Source: Sipunculus nudus (taxonomy: Eukaryota > Annelida > Sipuncula > Golfingiida > Sipunculidae). From it: a stretch of DNA of 64,000 nucleotides. This document shows, piece by piece, positions 26,242-36,250 of the stretch (positions within the stretch are counted from its first letter, which is position 1; each line of letters begins with the position of its first letter). The translations under genes were made by a program, and so were the position numbers. The notes below the pieces were generated by a model. It did no database searches and was not told the DNA's origin. It saw nothing but the letters and a program-made list of their open reading frames with translations. The DNA lies in NCBI GenBank assembly GCA_026874595.1, contig CM049317.1, positions 40,260,401-40,324,400 on the forward strand, read 5' to 3'.

Positions 26242-27589
26242 GTATTTTTGGGGGAAAATCAGAAAATTCGAAAATTTCTCATTTTTTTTAGCTAGGGAGG
26301 TCTAGTTTTTTTCACTGTGTAGCATTTAATATGCTCTGTGTGAAATTAATAGAAGTCTCGCAAAATCTCATGCCATTTGTTTAAATGTTGCAGTTTTACA
26401 GCTAAGGTTCTGAAAGTGACATATTTTCTGTAGTTCTGTATAACCTCGAACTTTTTTTTCATTTTTTGAAAATAGCCACCAGGGAGCGTGGTACTGGAAA
26501 CACTACAACTTATCATTTTTCCGCAATATCTAAAAAAATATTAAACATATAACAATTTTTTGTCGCATCTGAATCTACCGTCATTGCCTTATTCCTTCTT
26601 ACATGTAGCCGTGTGCTGCCGTTACCATGGTTACCAAATTTTGGGGTAAAACTTGACAATCTTAAAAACATGATTTTTTGGCTAAAGAGGAGTAGATTTC
26701 AGTATTTGGACTTAATATAGGTTAAACTTCTTGAAATTCAAAATAAGAATAAAGATTTATTCTTATAGACTGTGGCTTATTTTATTCATGCTTTCCATTC
26801 TCTATGGCATGATTACATGGCCCTCACTTGGAGTTTTTTCCGACTGTGTGTCTGTTTGTCTGTCTACTCATCTGCGACTTTTGAAAATCAGCCAAACCAC
26901 ATAAAGATGTGCTTCTATTTGCCCCATGATAGGGGGTTTTCATGTGATTAGATCCAAATGTTTCCTGTCTGTCTGCCTTGTAACTTTCTGTCTGTGTCGC
27001 TCTGTTATTTCCGTCCACTTCCGGCAAGCGTTCGACCTCTGGTCGTCTAGTTTGTTTGTGTGTTTGTTTGTCATCGCTCTACAGGCCACATCTTTTAGGC
27101 AATTGCTCCGAAACTTATAGAAATAATTTGTGGCTTATTTTATTCATGCTTTCAATTTTCTATGGCATGAGTACACCACCTTCACCTGGCGATTTTTTCC
27201 GGTCTGTCTGTCTTTTTGTCTGTCTACTCGTCTGCGAATTGTGTGCGACTTTTGAAAATTAGTATAACAACATAAAGATGTGCTTCTGTTTCCCCAACAA
27301 TAGGGGTTGTTCATTTGACCAGTTCCAAATGTTCCCTGCCTTTCGCTGCTTGTTGTCTGTTAGTTTGACTTTCCTATTACTAGTTCCGGCCAGTTCTCGA
27401 CCTATGGTCATCTAGTTTGTTTGTCTGTGGGTTTGTAGGTGCTCTACAGGCCACAATTTTCAAGCAATCGTTCTGCGATTTATGGCAAAAATATAAAATC
27501 GATAACCCTCGGTGCCTGTTTTTTTGGCCGTGATCGGTCAAAGGTCTAGGTCTGAGTCACCAAAAAGCCCTAAAAAGGCTTTTTCTTCA

Positions 27590-29640
27590 TATCTTCATCA
27601 ATAATAATCACAGCCACTCAGGTTGCTCATTCTATTCGCGACAAGATGGCGACAGGCATCACTGCAAAATATTTCCATTCTGCTGTTACCATGGTTTCGC
27701 ATTTTGGGGAAAAAATCATGAAATTTGATTTTTTTTTAATTTTTGCCATTTTTTAAGCTAGAGACGTCCTTTTTTTTGCATTAGGTAGTATTTAATGAGG
27801 TGTTTATAATACAATAGCAAGTCTTGAAGAATCTCGTGCCATTACTCGTTAAACGAGATCTTTCAAGATTTCATTAAATTTGACTTGGAGGTCGTAATTT
27901 TTCAACAATGACTTTGAAAGTGATACATTTTGTGTTATTTTTATATATCTCGAAATTGTTTTTTTTTTTTTGCATTTTTTTGGAAATAACCACCAGGGGG
28001 CGTGGTACATGAAACACTGTAACATATCATTTTTCTGCAATATCTAAAAAAAATTTAAACATGGCACAATTTTTATTGTCGTATCTTAAACTAGGATCAT
28101 TGGGTTATTCCTCCGCACATGTAGCTTTGGGCTGCCGTTTCCATGGTTACCAAATTTTGATGTAAAACTTGAAGATCTGAAAATATGCAATTTTTGTTTT
28201 CTGTCTCTATTATTATTTATGCTACAAGGGTCTCGTTTTCTACATAAGGCGGCATTCCCTTGGTTCTAAGTAATTCAATTGCCAGCCTCATCAAATCTTG
28301 CTCGGTTTATCGGCAAACGAGAAATTACGAGATTTCACAGAAATGTTTGTAAATCGATAACGATTTAAGCTAAAGAGGAGTAGATTCCAGTATTTGGTAG
28401 CTTTTCAGAAGCTTAACATGATAAAACTGCAGATCTCGCCAAATCTCGAATCATGTCCAGCCAAGCGAGGGTATTCAAGATTTCGAACAAATGTCTATAT
28501 CCCTGTCTATATAATGCTAGAGATTTTGTTTTTCTATTGTTCAAGAATCATTTGACTAGTTTTAAGTGACAAAAGTGCATATTTCGTCATATCTCGCACC
28601 ATTTGTTGCCAAACGAGAACATGGGACCATTTAAAGAGATACCTATAATTCTGACATTTTTATTGCTGAAGACCTATTGTTTTCAGCATTTGATAGCGTC
28701 TGGCAATCCCGGTCACACTATTTGCTTATATTGCCATTCTCGCAAAATGTCGCATCGTTTTTCATCAAATGATGAAGATACATCCCACTGCCCTGACCAT
28801 TAGCGGCGGCAGTGGCTTTATAGAGATTAGTGGCAGTTCTGACCATGTGCGCGGCATGTTCAGTGGTCCGGGAAGAGGACATCCAATGGCTGTTATTGTT
28901 TTCTTTGAACTGTTGATTCGTAAGCTTCAAAGACCAGCGCCATCCACCTAGTCACAAACACCGACTGTAATGACCCTGACACCTCTTAAGCCTCTAACTT
29001 GTGAGAAAAAGCAAGATTTCAGAGAACGGTTTTATAACTCGGCGACTTTTTGACCTTGAGAGGTCTACTTATCGGCATTTGGTAGCATTTAGAAAGCTTG
29101 TCATCATAAAACTGCAAATCTTGCCAGATCTTACACCATATATCGTCAAACGAGAAAAATTGAGATTTAACATAAATGCTTATAATCGGGGGCTTTTAAA
29201 GCCAGGCCGGTCTAGATTTTGGTATTCGGTATTACCGTAACATTTGGTCAGCGTGAAATGACAAAACTGTAAGTTTCGCCACATCTCGCACCATATCTCG
29301 TCAAACCAGAATATTCAAGATTTCAGACAATTGCCTATATCTGGGTATTTTTGATGCTAGAGATGTCTGGTGTTTTATTGTTCCAGAAACATTTGACTCG
29401 TTTAAAGTGATATAAATGCATATCTCGTCGTATCTTGCACCATATGCCGTCAAATGAGAATAAAAAATCATTCAAAGAAATGTCCATAATTCTGTCATTT
29501 TTTGTGTCGTAAAGTCATAGTTTTAAGCATTTGATAGCGTCTGACACTCACATTCACATTTAGCGATTATATTGCAATTCTCGTCAAATTTCATATCTTT
29601 TTTCACCAAATGATGACGATCGATAGGTTCCATTGTTGTG
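27590..29640 (+). repeat. partial third higher-order copy, diverged satellite monomers
   Basis: At about 27,590 the sequence stops following 17,85x and instead follows the 14,04x-type module (ATCACAGCCACT, ATTCTATTCGCGACAAGATGG). It continues with a CTCF-like motif (27,990) and at least six diverged TCTCG...CGAG monomers (27,830-29,600). The last monomers are the most decayed, suggesting an array edge. Confidence 0.7.
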
Positions 29641-29760
29641 ACTGTATATGACAGTTAGTGTGGGCAGGGGCATAACAGTTGATAGTTAATGGGTATTTCT
29701 ATGAGCGCATATAAGCGTATATGCGTGAAAAAATCTCTCATATGGCCAAGAAAAGAATAA

Positions 29761-30033
29761 AGGTATGGTTCTCAGGCACTTTTTTTTCAGAAATCACAGC
29801 GGGCAGGTGGTATTTTATTTTTTACCTTTATTGTATGTTTCGATAAAAATGTCACATGACCATGGAAAAGTAGGAAAATAACAGGGTGTTTTTGCTAAAC
29901 AGGTAAAAGCACTACATAACAAAGGCATTCGTATCAAAATTGTAGTATTTTATCTTCTTGAAAGTTAAATCAAAATAAAAATGTTTTATGGGGGTATTAA
30001 AATTGAGGCGGGCGGTGCCTGAGAACCATACCT
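29761..30033. mobile_element. 273-bp TIR element (MITE)
   Basis: The left end AGGTATGGTTCTCAGGCAC (29,761) and its reverse complement at 30,015-30,033 form a 19-bp perfect terminal inverted repeat. The interior is AT-rich with no frame. The flanks (AATAA left, TTTATT right) show no clear target duplication. An interior phrase GCTAAACAGGTAAAAGCAC recurs near 60,696, so a diverged relative may lie there. Superfamily not assigned. Confidence 0.75.
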
Positions 30034-30094
30034 TTTATTTATTTTTTTTAGCCTATGATTTTGTACCTGAATTGTTTCCATGTGTCGGTATATG

Positions 30095-32388
30095 CGTTGT
30101 TGCATTTTATGTTTGATCCGTACTAGTTGAACTCTCGTTGTCATTTGGGCCTTGAGCTTTAACGCTTGGTCGTGGGTCACGTGATCAGCCTGGTATGTGT
30201 AGAGACACACGGCTATGTCTTTCTAGAGAATTGCTGAAACGTGTGATGGGCAAGAACTTATAGACTGTTCGAGAAGTAGAAAATTCCCGGCTCGAAGTGT
30301 GAAGGTATATAAAGGGCTGTTTTTTAGAACCAATGGGCAGACAGCAGAGCAGATACCAGCGGACGCAGAAGCGTGTGTCAGATTATAAGACCTTATCGGA
30401 CGAATGCGGCAATTATACATTTCAAGAACTTTCTCCTGGATTTTATACATTTGGACTTCAGTTTACTTTGTGTTGTTGCAAGAACTTTCCACTAGACTGT
30501 CATTCTCCGAGAGCTTACATTCAAAGGACTAGTCTTGGTGACACTGTTGGTATCCAGGTATTGTACCATTATCTTTCTGTGTGATTGTATTGACTTGATG
30601 CTATAACGCTATGTTACTGTATAATTGTATTGATTTAGTGTATTGTATTGTTAGGGTTGTTTTAGGAATAAATTATAGTTATTTGTTAACAAAAATCCAC
30701 TGACTTCTTTATTTATTCCCCTAGACATTTAGTACTTCAGCCAGACCCCAAAATTTTGATCATCGGTACCATTTTGGTGACAAATTTTCACCATGTGTGC
30801 TTGATAGGTATACATGTGTAGGTAATAAAAATGCCTGATAGCAGTATGAAAGTGGTAGCTTTCAGTGAAAAAATGGATGTTTTATGTCGGATGACGTATA
30901 TTTTTTTTTTCATTTTAAGTACACCGACTTCAGAGTGTTTATAAGCCCCATACTACTAAATATGCAAACAGTATCCAGTCAAATTGGTCTCAAATGAAAG
31001 CTTACACTTTACGTTTCAGTGTGACATGCTATTTATGACCACTGGGTGTATACTGCTTAAGTAATACATTTTTATAGTTACACTCACCCCTAAGAAAAAC
31101 GACAAAGGAGTGGTTATATAAATTTACTTCATACAACTTTATATGCCAAACTTATATCCAGCAAAATAATCTTTTCAATGATGTATCATTTATGATCAAT
31201 AGGTGTTTACCTACAGTTATATACTTTCTTATGCCCTCACAGGGGCAGATCCAGGATTTAAAATGGAGGGGTCCACGCCAGGACTGATGGCAAACCTGTA
31301 AAACAGGTCCCCATATCCGGAAAAGGGATGCATGGGGGGGGGGGGGGGGGGCTAGGACACAGAACTTAGTCTAATACCCTTAAAAAAAGTTGTTGCGACT
31401 GGAAAGGGGGGTTACCTCCTGGAGCCCAGAATTGCAAATACGGCGGCCTAGGTTGTACGATATCATAAGTGACTTAAGAACCAATATAACAGAAACATAC
31501 AAATAAAAATATACTGCTTTAAATGACTTGTCGCCCTTTTCTTTTTTTCAACCGGAGACATGCAAAAAACATATTTAAACAACTAGCCGAGTACCCATGC
31601 CTGCATATATTCTATTAATCGGCCCCTGATAGCAACCACGTGGAATAATTAGGAGGGTTTACCAATCATGATTCGAAAAGTGCGTGGGTATGCGACACAG
31701 AAAAACTCAAAAACATCGACCAGGCACTGTTTCTGCGGACAGTTGGTGGCAATGGGACATGTATCGGCTAACTGGAGAACGGAATAACACGTTTCTGTGA
31801 CCACGCCCAAATCTACAAATTGTAATTTGGTGCTAGACATGTTTTTTTTTTCATAACTTCATAAATCCAAACTGGTCACGGTTGGTCTTATAAGAAATAC
31901 ACCTTGTGTTTTTTTAATAAATTAGCTAAAATTATACAAATAACTATGATTCAGGGTGAGGAAAAGTAATCATACCTTAACAATTTGGAAAGCTATATAC
32001 ATGAATGACACAACAGATGAAAGCTACAAATGTCTAATATCAACTTACATCAAACTTGTTTTAAAACAGGCATTATGTAAGTTGTTATAACTAAATAACA
32101 GTGTGTCTCAAAAAATTGCAATTTCGGTGCAAGTTCATTTCAAAACAGGCTGATATTATACAGAAAGCTACCACTTCAATACTGCTATCAGGCATTTTTA
32201 TTATCTACACACATACACCTTTCAAAAAAAATTGATAGCAATTGTCACCTGTTTGGTACCGGTGAACCCTCTGGCTGATGTACTAATTTCCCGCTGCCTA
32301 GTGTTACAGAATCTGATTTATTTTATCTCCATTACAAAATTTGTGTTCATCACACATACGTGATCTGTTTATATTAGGTTCCGTAACA
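30095..32388 (+). repeat. LTR 1, interrupted by a DNA element
   Basis: The boundaries come from comparison with LTR3: they start at GTTGTTGCATTTTATG and end ...CCGTAACA. LTR2 and LTR3 begin TGTTG, and here the first base is C. A TATA box (TATATAAAG, 30,306-30,314) and an AATAAA signal (30,667) mark promoter and poly(A) regions. A 1,556-bp insertion at 30,730-32,285 splits the LTR. Without it the LTR is about 735 bp. By eye it differs from LTR3 by about 3%. Confidence 0.85.
30730..32285. mobile_element. 1.56-kb TIR DNA element inside LTR1
   Basis: The ends are TAGTACTTCAGCCAGA and, reverse-complemented, TAGTACATCAGCCAGA, flanked by ATT on both sides (30,727-30,729 and 32,286-32,288). LTR3 keeps the empty site with one ATT. 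The inverted repeats extend about 150 bp with indels, through GCCTGATAGCAGTAT...GTGGTAGCTTTC. The interior has a 17-18-bp G run (about 31,334) and a 63-codon minus-strand frame (31,840-31,649) with no recognised domain. No transposase is present, so it is non-autonomous. A 3-bp duplication would suit PIF/Harbinger-like or CACTA-like groups, but neither is established. Confidence 0.85.
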
Positions 32389-32394
32389 AAAAAT

Positions 32395-32413
32395 TGGGGG
32401 CTCTCGTCGGGAT
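32395..32413 (+). promoter_or_regulatory. primer binding site, tRNA-Pro-like
   Basis: TGGGGGCTCTCGTCGGGAT starts six bases after the LTR end. Its first nine bases equal the standard tRNA-Pro site and the remainder is similar with a small shift. A second copy lies at 43,862 in the other unit. The tRNA assignment is tentative. Confidence 0.55.
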
Positions 32414-32556
32414 GCTTTATAGTTTTCAAATTTATTAGGCCTTGACCTGGACACATTGTTTTATCATACATTGTTTACAAGATTACATATTGTTTACAGT
32501 ACATTGTTTACAGGATTTATCACAGTGTTTTTTTGTTATTGTTTTAACATCTTAAT

Positions 32557-32760
32557 ATGGCAGATTTCAAACCTGAGACAATTGTTGACGATCCGGACAC
32601 TGATCAACTTGAACAGTTGTCAAAAGACCAGTTTTTGCGTTTGGGACAACACTTGGGGCTAAGTATGAAAAAAGCTTTGAGAAAGCCTGATATCATTGCT
32701 AAAATCATGCAAGATCTTATTAACAAAGGTTTAATAGAAGAGACTGAAGTTGAAACATAA
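32557..32760 (+). pseudogene. Gag N-terminal segment (SAP-like), unit 1
   Basis: A 67-codon frame starts at the first ATG after the LTR and primer site. It has an acidic opening, then LSKDQFLRLGQHLGLSMKK and a helix-rich stretch resembling the SAP-like N-terminal segment of Gag in Gmr1-type elements. It ends at an in-frame TAA (32,758-32,760). The same frame then stays open until a TTAA-flanked insertion at 32,828, so the stop looks like damage to a longer Gag. Confidence 0.65.
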
Positions 32761-32827
32761 AAAAATGATAGCCTTGCTATGCAATTAGAATTTAAAAAGT
32801 TGGAAATGCAACATGAGCTAGCATTAA

Positions 32828-34435
32828 GGTAGCAGGACTGGTCAAAATCCTAAAAATTGGTGTTTTTTCAATAAAAGGTATACGTAATATTGAATACTGG
32901 GCGGATCTAATGCAGCTGAGCCCATTTTCGGTCGCCGGTTAAATTTTGTGGAAAAGGGTTATTTCTATTCAGTAAACACCAAGATATGTTGACAGAGTGT
33001 TTGTAAACGAACTCCAGCCTTTCCACAGGCCTGTCAATCACTCTGCCCCCAGCCCTCACCTGGGTCATTCAGCCAATCGCGAGGTGCAAGTGTTTAATTA
33101 ATGCATGGGCCAAGTACCTCCGTACACGAGGTGGCAAGAACTGACGGTCGACGTTTGATAGCCCAATCTAATTAGCTGAGCATACAACTAATTAGTGTGC
33201 AAACAAATCCGTCTTGTGAATGATCTGATAGCGTCATTGGCCTTTCTATCTATTTTTCGGGTATGTCACGCCGAAACACAAATTTTCACTTGACATCATG
33301 TTATTTCTGCTATATCCTGAGCCTATCGACAGATACGTAAAATTACTTTATAATAAGCTGCTTCATATCCCAACTGTAACGTCTATGATATACATACTGT
33401 CAACACCGCAACAAATAAATATTACGCCAATACCAGACGAAACTATACGATGGGCCGACGACGCAAGTCCCGAATGTCAATTGATAAACTGCAGCAGTTG
33501 AATATTATCAAGAAGTCTCAGCGGGCCGAACCTACTTCCGTGATCAAACTGATGGCCAGCGACGATGAATCGTCAGATGACGGCATCTCTACGTTTACGC
33601 ATGAAGGAAAACCGGAGGCCGACACCTATCGACTTTGGCAGTGTTCTCAACTAAACGCGCTATTGAAGCTACTGAAGTCCATGCACGTGGCGTTTGACAG
33701 GTCGCTGGTGTGACATGACAAACTTTTATCGTTTTAATACGTTTTAAAGCAAAATAGTCAATAAATCCATGTTATTATAGCATGGCTTGATAAGAACCAC
33801 CGTCTTGACCGAATTCATTTGACTGTCAACATGTAGTTGTGGTTAGTTACGTGTGTAGGACGAATGACCTCTACGAATATAGTGTTTGGCCATTTTCTCG
33901 AAACATCATTTCACCTGAACACCTTATCTTTAGAGCGTTATTTCTCAGTAAGTACGTGTCCGAAACATACCATCTTTGATATATGTAATTGTTAATATGT
34001 CTTCTAAAAAGCGTTTTTTATTTTACGCCAATACTAAATTTGAAGGATTTTATTAAGGTAAAAGTAAAAAATTAAATGATTTGTGAAGAATTCAAAATTA
34101 TATACTCTGTAAAATCGTAATTTTAAACTAATCTCACTAAACAAAAAAAGTCTGGGGATTATTATCTAAATTCTCGATTTATTTAAGAAGATTTTCTGTA
34201 TCTGCTTTAGTTGTGCTGGAATAAACAGTTTTTTTGTTAAATATTAAAATCAAATTAAATTCTTACAAATTCAAACCTGTCCCTCAGAAACAAAGTTTAT
34301 TATCACCAAATTATAGAGAATTTTCTTAGCTTTCAGAAAATGTATACTTTAGGGGGTATTAAAGCATTAGATTGTTCAATGCATAGGAAAAACTGAAACA
34401 AAGTCAGGTCAGGCGGGGGGACCAGTCCTGCCACC
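32828..34435. mobile_element. 1.6-kb TTAA-flanked DNA element inside gag
   Basis: The ends are GGTAGCAGGACTGGTC and, reverse-complemented, GGTGGCAGGACTGGTC, each flanked by TTAA (32,824-32,827 and 34,436-34,439). The Gag frame on the two sides is continuous apart from this insert, which confirms the boundaries. TTAA duplications are typical of piggyBac and Kolobok; the termini do not start with the CCC common in piggyBac. No transposase is present. The interior contains a GC-richer segment (33,010-33,260) and an 87-codon frame. Confidence 0.85.
33450..33713 (+). CDS. unrecognised 87-residue frame inside the TTAA element
   Basis: I do not recognise this protein. It has a basic start (MGRRRKSRMS), a mid-section ASDDESSDDG and a C-terminal LWQCSQLNALLKLLKSMHV that could form a helix. 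AATAAA lies 47 bp after the stop (33,760-33,765), and a GC-richer promoter-like stretch with CCAAT (33,073) lies upstream. An overlapping 67-codon frame at 33,298-33,501 is less gene-like. It may be a captured host fragment, a transposase remnant or chance. The identical copy in unit 2 is only a recent duplicate and adds no evidence of selection. Confidence 0.35.
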   Translation: MGRRRKSRMSIDKLQQLNIIKKSQRAEPTSVIKLMASDDESSDDGISTFTHEGKPEADTYRLWQCSQLNALLKLLKSMHVAFDRSLV

Positions 34436-34919
34436 TTAAAAGAGAGGGAACAACATGAAAGGTTAGAAAGAGAAAGACTAGAAAAAGAAAAAAGAAATTG
34501 AGTTACAACGACTGGAGTTAGAAAGACTTAAACTAGAACATAGTCTACGTGCTGCCCCAACTCACAGTTTTGATGTTACTAAACACATTAGACTTGTCCC
34601 ACCATTTCAAGAAAAAGAAGTTGATAAATATTTCTTACACTTTAAGAAGGTAGCTGAAAATTTAAAATGGCTTAAGGAAAATTGGACTATGCTGTTACAA
34701 AGTGTATTGACTGGCAAGGCCAGAGACATTTATACAGAGCTTTCAGTAGAAGGTGCTGCTGACTATGACCTGGTAAAACGGTTAATCCTAAAAGGTTATG
34801 AGTTAGTTCCAGAGGCTTACCGCCAGAAATTCAGAAATTGGGAAAAGCGCAAAGAACAGACCTACGTAGAATTTTCTAAAACAAAAGAGCAGTTGTTTGA
34901 TCGCTGGTGTAGTTCTTAA
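34436..34919 (+). pseudogene. Gag capsid segment (SCAN-related), unit 1
   Basis: After the TTAA insert, a highly charged coiled-coil-like stretch (alternating E/R/K) leads into a capsid domain with LLQSVLTGKARDIYTELS, YELVPEAYRQKFRNW and FDRWCSS. In Gmr1-like elements this capsid is the known relative of the vertebrate SCAN domain. A frameshift near 34,495 and a TAA at 34,917-34,919 break it. An ATG-initiated open segment runs 34,689-34,919. Further stops follow before the zinc-knuckle frame. Confidence 0.8.
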
Positions 34920-35063
34920 TATGTAATGAAAGATTATGACAATTTGCGCCAGTTGATTTAGCTTGAAGAATTTAAGCGCTGCATTAACGCAGATGTTAAA
35001 AATGGTCCTGAAACACTTGACATTGCTGCTCGATTAGCTGATGATTATTCATAAACACACAAA

Positions 35064-36197
35064 ATGTCCTTTACTAGCAAATCAAACCAGTCATTCACAA
35101 ATAAGAATGTAAAACAGTATGGTCAAAAGAAGTTTACAGCGCAATCTCCCAGTACTAGTAATCCTGATAGTTCAGCAAAGCCCATAGCTACACCTCAGTC
35201 CACGTCAACTGTGTCTCAGTCCAACAAAGACCAGTCATTTTCAAAGAAAATCTGTAATTACTGCAAGAAGGAAGGTCATCTAATATCTGACTGCTGGAAA
35301 CTTGGGAATAGACCAAATAGCAAACCTTCTGGTTTTGTTTCAAAATCTATGCATAGCATAGTACAAGAGCCAGGCTCTTTTCATGTAAATAAGGGTTACA
35401 ACGCTTTTGTTGACTCAAATAAAGAGTTTGATGCTATGGAGGCCCAAGTGCCGTCTAAATCGAAAGAAGTATCCGTAGATTTTGGGGTAAAAACCTCAGT
35501 TGATTCCTGCGAGGAATTAAATAAGGCTAGATCCTTTCAAGACTCCTGCGAGGAGTGTTCTCTAAATGAGGCGAAGTCCTTTTATGACTCTTGCGAGAGT
35601 ATTTCAAACGAGGCCAGGTCCTCTTATGACAAACAAAAGTTTGTTTCTGCTGAGGAAAATTCCTCTGTTGACTCCCATGAGGAGTTCGGTAAGGATGTAG
35701 TTTCCTTAGATGACTCTAAAACAGAATTTATGACTGACACCTTCCATGTCATTTCTTTGTTTGATGAGGTTAAGGCAGTAGATTCCTCTCTTGACTCTGA
35801 AATTGAGTTATTTGAGCCATTCATATATGATGGTTTTGTATCACTTTCGAGTGATTTTTCAGATTCTACCCCTATTAGAATTTTGAGGGACACTGGTTCA
35901 GGCCAGACTCTCATGTTAGCAAACACTTTGCCATTTTCTAATAGGTCTTTTACTGGTGCACATGCACTTGTTAATGGTGTGTTTTCAGACAGGCACACTT
36001 CAGTTCCGCTTCACAGTATCAATTTAAAGTCAGATTTGATTTCTGGGAATATTACTGTGGGAATAAGAACTACTTTACCCTTTAAGGGAATCCAGTTGCT
36101 ACTAGGCAATGATTTTGCAGGTGATAAAGTACAGCCTGTACCAATAGTGACAGAAAAGCCGTCACTTGATCAGGACACTGATCCCGAAAGTCAGTAA
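35064..36197 (+). CDS. nucleocapsid zinc knuckle and aspartic protease, unit 1
   Basis: 377 codons, intact. Residues 1-60 are Ser/Gln/Lys-rich. A CCHC zinc knuckle (C64, C67, H72, C77 in CNYCKKEGHLISDC) follows. Residues 137-215 are an acidic linker with imperfect repeats of a D-S-C/H-E-E/S motif. A retropepsin-like domain then carries the catalytic DTGS at 276-279 and a later LLLGNDF segment near 345. This is the Gag-end/PR part of a Gmr1-like polyprotein. The ATG at 35,064 is the first in the frame after damaged Gag, so the original frame may have continued from upstream. An R1 repeat starts 53 bp after the stop. Confidence 0.8.
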   Translation: MSFTSKSNQSFTNKNVKQYGQKKFTAQSPSTSNPDSSAKPIATPQSTSTVSQSNKDQSFSKKICNYCKKEGHLISDCWKLGNRPNSKPSGFVSKSMHSIVQEPGSFHVNKGYNAFVDSNKEFDAMEAQVPSKSKEVSVDFGVKTSVDSCEELNKARSFQDSCEECSLNEAKSFYDSCESISNEARSSYDKQKFVSAEENSSVDSHEEFGKDVVSLDDSKTEFMTDTFHVISLFDEVKAVDSSLDSEIELFEPFIYDGFVSLSSDFSDSTPIRILRDTGSGQTLMLANTLPFSNRSFTGAHALVNGVFSDRHTSVPLHSINLKSDLISGNITVGIRTTLPFKGIQLLLGNDFAGDKVQPVPIVTEKPSLDQDTDPESQ

Positions 36198-36250
36198 ATT
36201 CCTGGTTTGTATCCTTCATGTGCTGTAACTAGATCTATAGCCAAGAAAAA

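Larger units (their letters stand above)
20110..27590 (+). repeat. higher-order repeat, copy B
   Basis: Near-identical partner of copy A. The patch at about 20,505-20,600 matches the unit at 9,565-9,640 better than its positional partner at 10,830-10,920. There is a 59-bp gain inside the satellite array (near 23,000-23,060). It carries seven CTCF-like motifs. No protein gene. Confidence 0.85.
5316..28005 (+). promoter_or_regulatory. 25 same-strand CTCF-like motifs
   Basis: Seen: matches to the CTCF core form CCACYAGRKGGCGC, all on the plus strand, starting near 5316, 6354, 7543, 7756, 7975 (degenerate), 8187, 9235, 9565, 9898, 10829, 11161, 11496, 14456, 15711, 16734, 18215, 19241, 19454, 20510, 20842, 21178, 24199, 25454, 26475 and 27990. 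The best are GCCACTAGGGGGCGCTGC at 11496 and 21178 and GCCGCTAGGTGGCGCTGC at 11161 and 20842. Known: CTCF is conserved in bilaterians and binds such cores through its zinc fingers. Inferred: potential occupancy only. The motif is part of the repeat consensus, and sequence alone does not show binding. Confidence 0.55.

Noticed and set aside
30034-30094. Target-site duplication for the LTR element
   Set aside because: The bases outside LTR1 and LTR3 do not match, so no duplication is claimed.
35624-35998. 124-codon minus-strand frame
   Set aside because: Antisense shadow of the zinc-knuckle/protease frame.
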